Shown here piece by piece: positions 4,556 through 5,635 of a DNA stretch of 5,635 nt. The stretch spans positions 1-5,635 of the forward strand of contig JAGVCI010000063.1 of assembly GCA_020059985.1 (NCBI GenBank), in the 5' to 3' direction. Source of the DNA: Candidatus Peribacterales bacterium (GTDB lineage: Bacteria; Patescibacteriota; Gracilibacteria; Peribacterales; Peribacteraceae). The translations under genes were made by a program, and so were the position numbers. Below the pieces are notes generated by a model. The model was not told the DNA's origin and made no database searches. It saw only the letters and a program-made list of their open reading frames with translations. Within the stretch, counting starts at the first letter, position 1, and each line of letters begins with the position of its first letter.

Positions 4556-5635
4556 ATGCTCGAGAAGGCGTATGACCCAAAGGCGACCGAAGACCGCATC
4601 TACAAGATGTGGGAGGAGTCTGGTGCGTTCAAAGCGGACGTGAAGAGCAAGAAAGAGACATTCACGATCAGCATGCCACCCCCCAATGCCACGGGGCAGC
4701 TGCACTTGGGGCACGCGGTGATGCTGGCGCTCGAGGATATCTTCATCCGCTTTGCGCGCATGCAGGGCAAGGAGGCACTCTGGGTGCCCGGCACGGACCA
4801 TGCGGCTATCGCCACGGAGAACGTGGTGATCAAGATGCTCAAAGAGCAGGGGATGAAGGACCCGCGCAAAGAACTCGGCCGCGAGAAGCTGATCGCGAAA
4901 ATCGCGGAGTTCGTCGAGCAAAGTCAGGGAACGATCCGCAGTCAGATTCGCAAGATGGGAAGCAGCTGCGACTGGTCCAGAGAGCGCTACACGTTCGAGC
5001 CCGCGCTCAACCGACTCGTGAATGAGGTCTTCACGAAGATGTACAAGGACGGCCTCATCTATAGAGGGCACCGCATCGTGAACTGGGATCCCAAACTCCA
5101 GACCACGGTCTCCGATGATGAGATCGTGTACGTCGAAGAGAAGGCGCCCTTCTACACGTTCCAGTACGGACCATTCCAGATCAGCACCTCACGTCCCGAG
5201 ACGAAATTTGGCGACAAGTACGTGGTGATGCACCCGGATGATAAACGCTATGCCAAGTACAAGAATGGGGACACGTTCGAAGCGGAGTGGATCAATGGTC
5301 CGGTGCGCGCGACGATCATCAAGGATTCCGTTGTTGATCCCGAGTTTGGAACAGGAGTGATGACGATCACGCCGTGGCACGATACGGCAGACTTCGAGAT
5401 CGCCGAGAGACATGGACTGGAGAAAGAACAGGTGATTGATGATTTCGGAAAACTTCTTCCGATTGCAGGTGAGTTTGAAGGCATGCATATCGAGAAGGCA
5501 CGACCGCTCATCGTCGAAAAACTCAAAAATAAAGGTCTCCTCGTGAAGACGGATGAGAACTACGTGCACCGCAAGGCCACGAGCCAGCGCGGAGGTGGCA
5601 CGATCGAGCCGCAGATTAAACTGCAGTGGTTCATC
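4556..5635 (+). CDS. valS: Valine--tRNA ligase (ValRS), N-terminal 360 residues, cut by the window end
   Basis: A class I aminoacyl-tRNA synthetase that activates valine with ATP, charges tRNA-Val and hydrolyses mischarged threonine in its editing domain. Seen in order: N-terminal KAYDPKATEDRIYKMWEE, the class I HIGH signature as PPPNATGQLHLGH (41-53, HLGH at 50-53), WVPGTDHAAIAT (76-87), NWDPKLQTTVSDDE (176-189), then the CP1 editing domain with TSRPETKFGD (211-220) and GTGVMTITPWHDTADFE (265-281), then IEPQIKLQWFI (350-360), where ValRS re-enters the catalytic core. The KMSKS loop, anticodon-binding domain and C-terminal coiled coil lie beyond the window. ATG 4556 matches the usual ValRS start. 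The frame is open upstream to an ATG at 4460, but those 32 residues do not look like ValRS and that ATG lies in a hairpin. No Shine-Dalgarno is visible. Confidence 0.97.
   Translation, partial: MLEKAYDPKATEDRIYKMWEESGAFKADVKSKKETFTISMPPPNATGQLHLGHAVMLALEDIFIRFARMQGKEALWVPGTDHAAIATENVVIKMLKEQGMKDPRKELGREKLIAKIAEFVEQSQGTIRSQIRKMGSSCDWSRERYTFEPALNRLVNEVFTKMYKDGLIYRGHRIVNWDPKLQTTVSDDEIVYVEEKAPFYTFQYGPFQISTSRPETKFGDKYVVMHPDDKRYAKYKNGDTFEAEWINGPVRATIIKDSVVDPEFGTGVMTITPWHDTADFEIAERHGLEKEQVIDDFGKLLPIAGEFEGMHIEKARPLIVEKLKNKGLLVKTDENYVHRKATSQRGGGTIEPQIKLQWFI

Noticed and set aside
4448..4575. Short GTG-started frame as a possible valS leader peptide
   Set aside because: It is not enriched in valine codons and has no ribosome binding site, so attenuation by a leader peptide is not supported.

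Overview
This is a bacterial chromosomal window carrying two recognisable housekeeping genes, both on the + strand: a complete pnp (polyribonucleotide nucleotidyltransferase) and the first 360 codons of valS (valyl-tRNA synthetase), which runs off the right edge. Around them are small genes that I do not recognise. The standard genetic code fits, with TAG, TGA and TAA all used as stops. The lineage cannot be fixed from sequence alone. Divergent but complete PNPase and ValRS proteins, a ValRS signature reading GTDHAAIAT, no Shine-Dalgarno before the housekeeping genes, no rpsO next to pnp, and many tiny orphan genes would fit a candidate-phylum (Patescibacteria/CPR-type) bacterium of moderate GC. 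That is an inference of modest confidence.

Layout. Positions 1-1150 hold four small co-directional + strand genes: 114 aa (possibly cut at the left edge), 110 aa, a 28-aa membrane microprotein and 58 aa. The last three each have a good Shine-Dalgarno at 5-6 nt spacing, lie 7-13 nt apart, and end at a strong intrinsic terminator (1107-1148). Positions 1149-1346 form a leader without a convincing gene. pnp occupies 1347-3593, followed by a terminator at 3609-3643. Converging on it from the minus strand is a two-gene unit: a 176-aa protein (4345 to 3815) and, 2 nt later, a 56-aa single-span membrane protein (3812 to 3642) whose stop codon lies inside the T-run of the pnp terminator. The divergent gap 4346-4555 carries an inverted repeat, a GNRA-loop terminator and two further hairpins. 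valS begins at 4556.

How the parts relate. PNPase (RNA turnover) and ValRS (translation) are core functions and need not be co-regulated; terminators separate the units. The two small-gene clusters are the unexplained part. Each pairs one or more soluble orphan proteins with a very small membrane protein. The 816-1086 genes look tightly translated as one operon, and the minus pair looks translationally coupled. The hairpins before valS could be plain terminators or a regulatory leader. There is no T-box signature, tRNA gene, CRISPR array, transposase or recognisable defence gene in the window.
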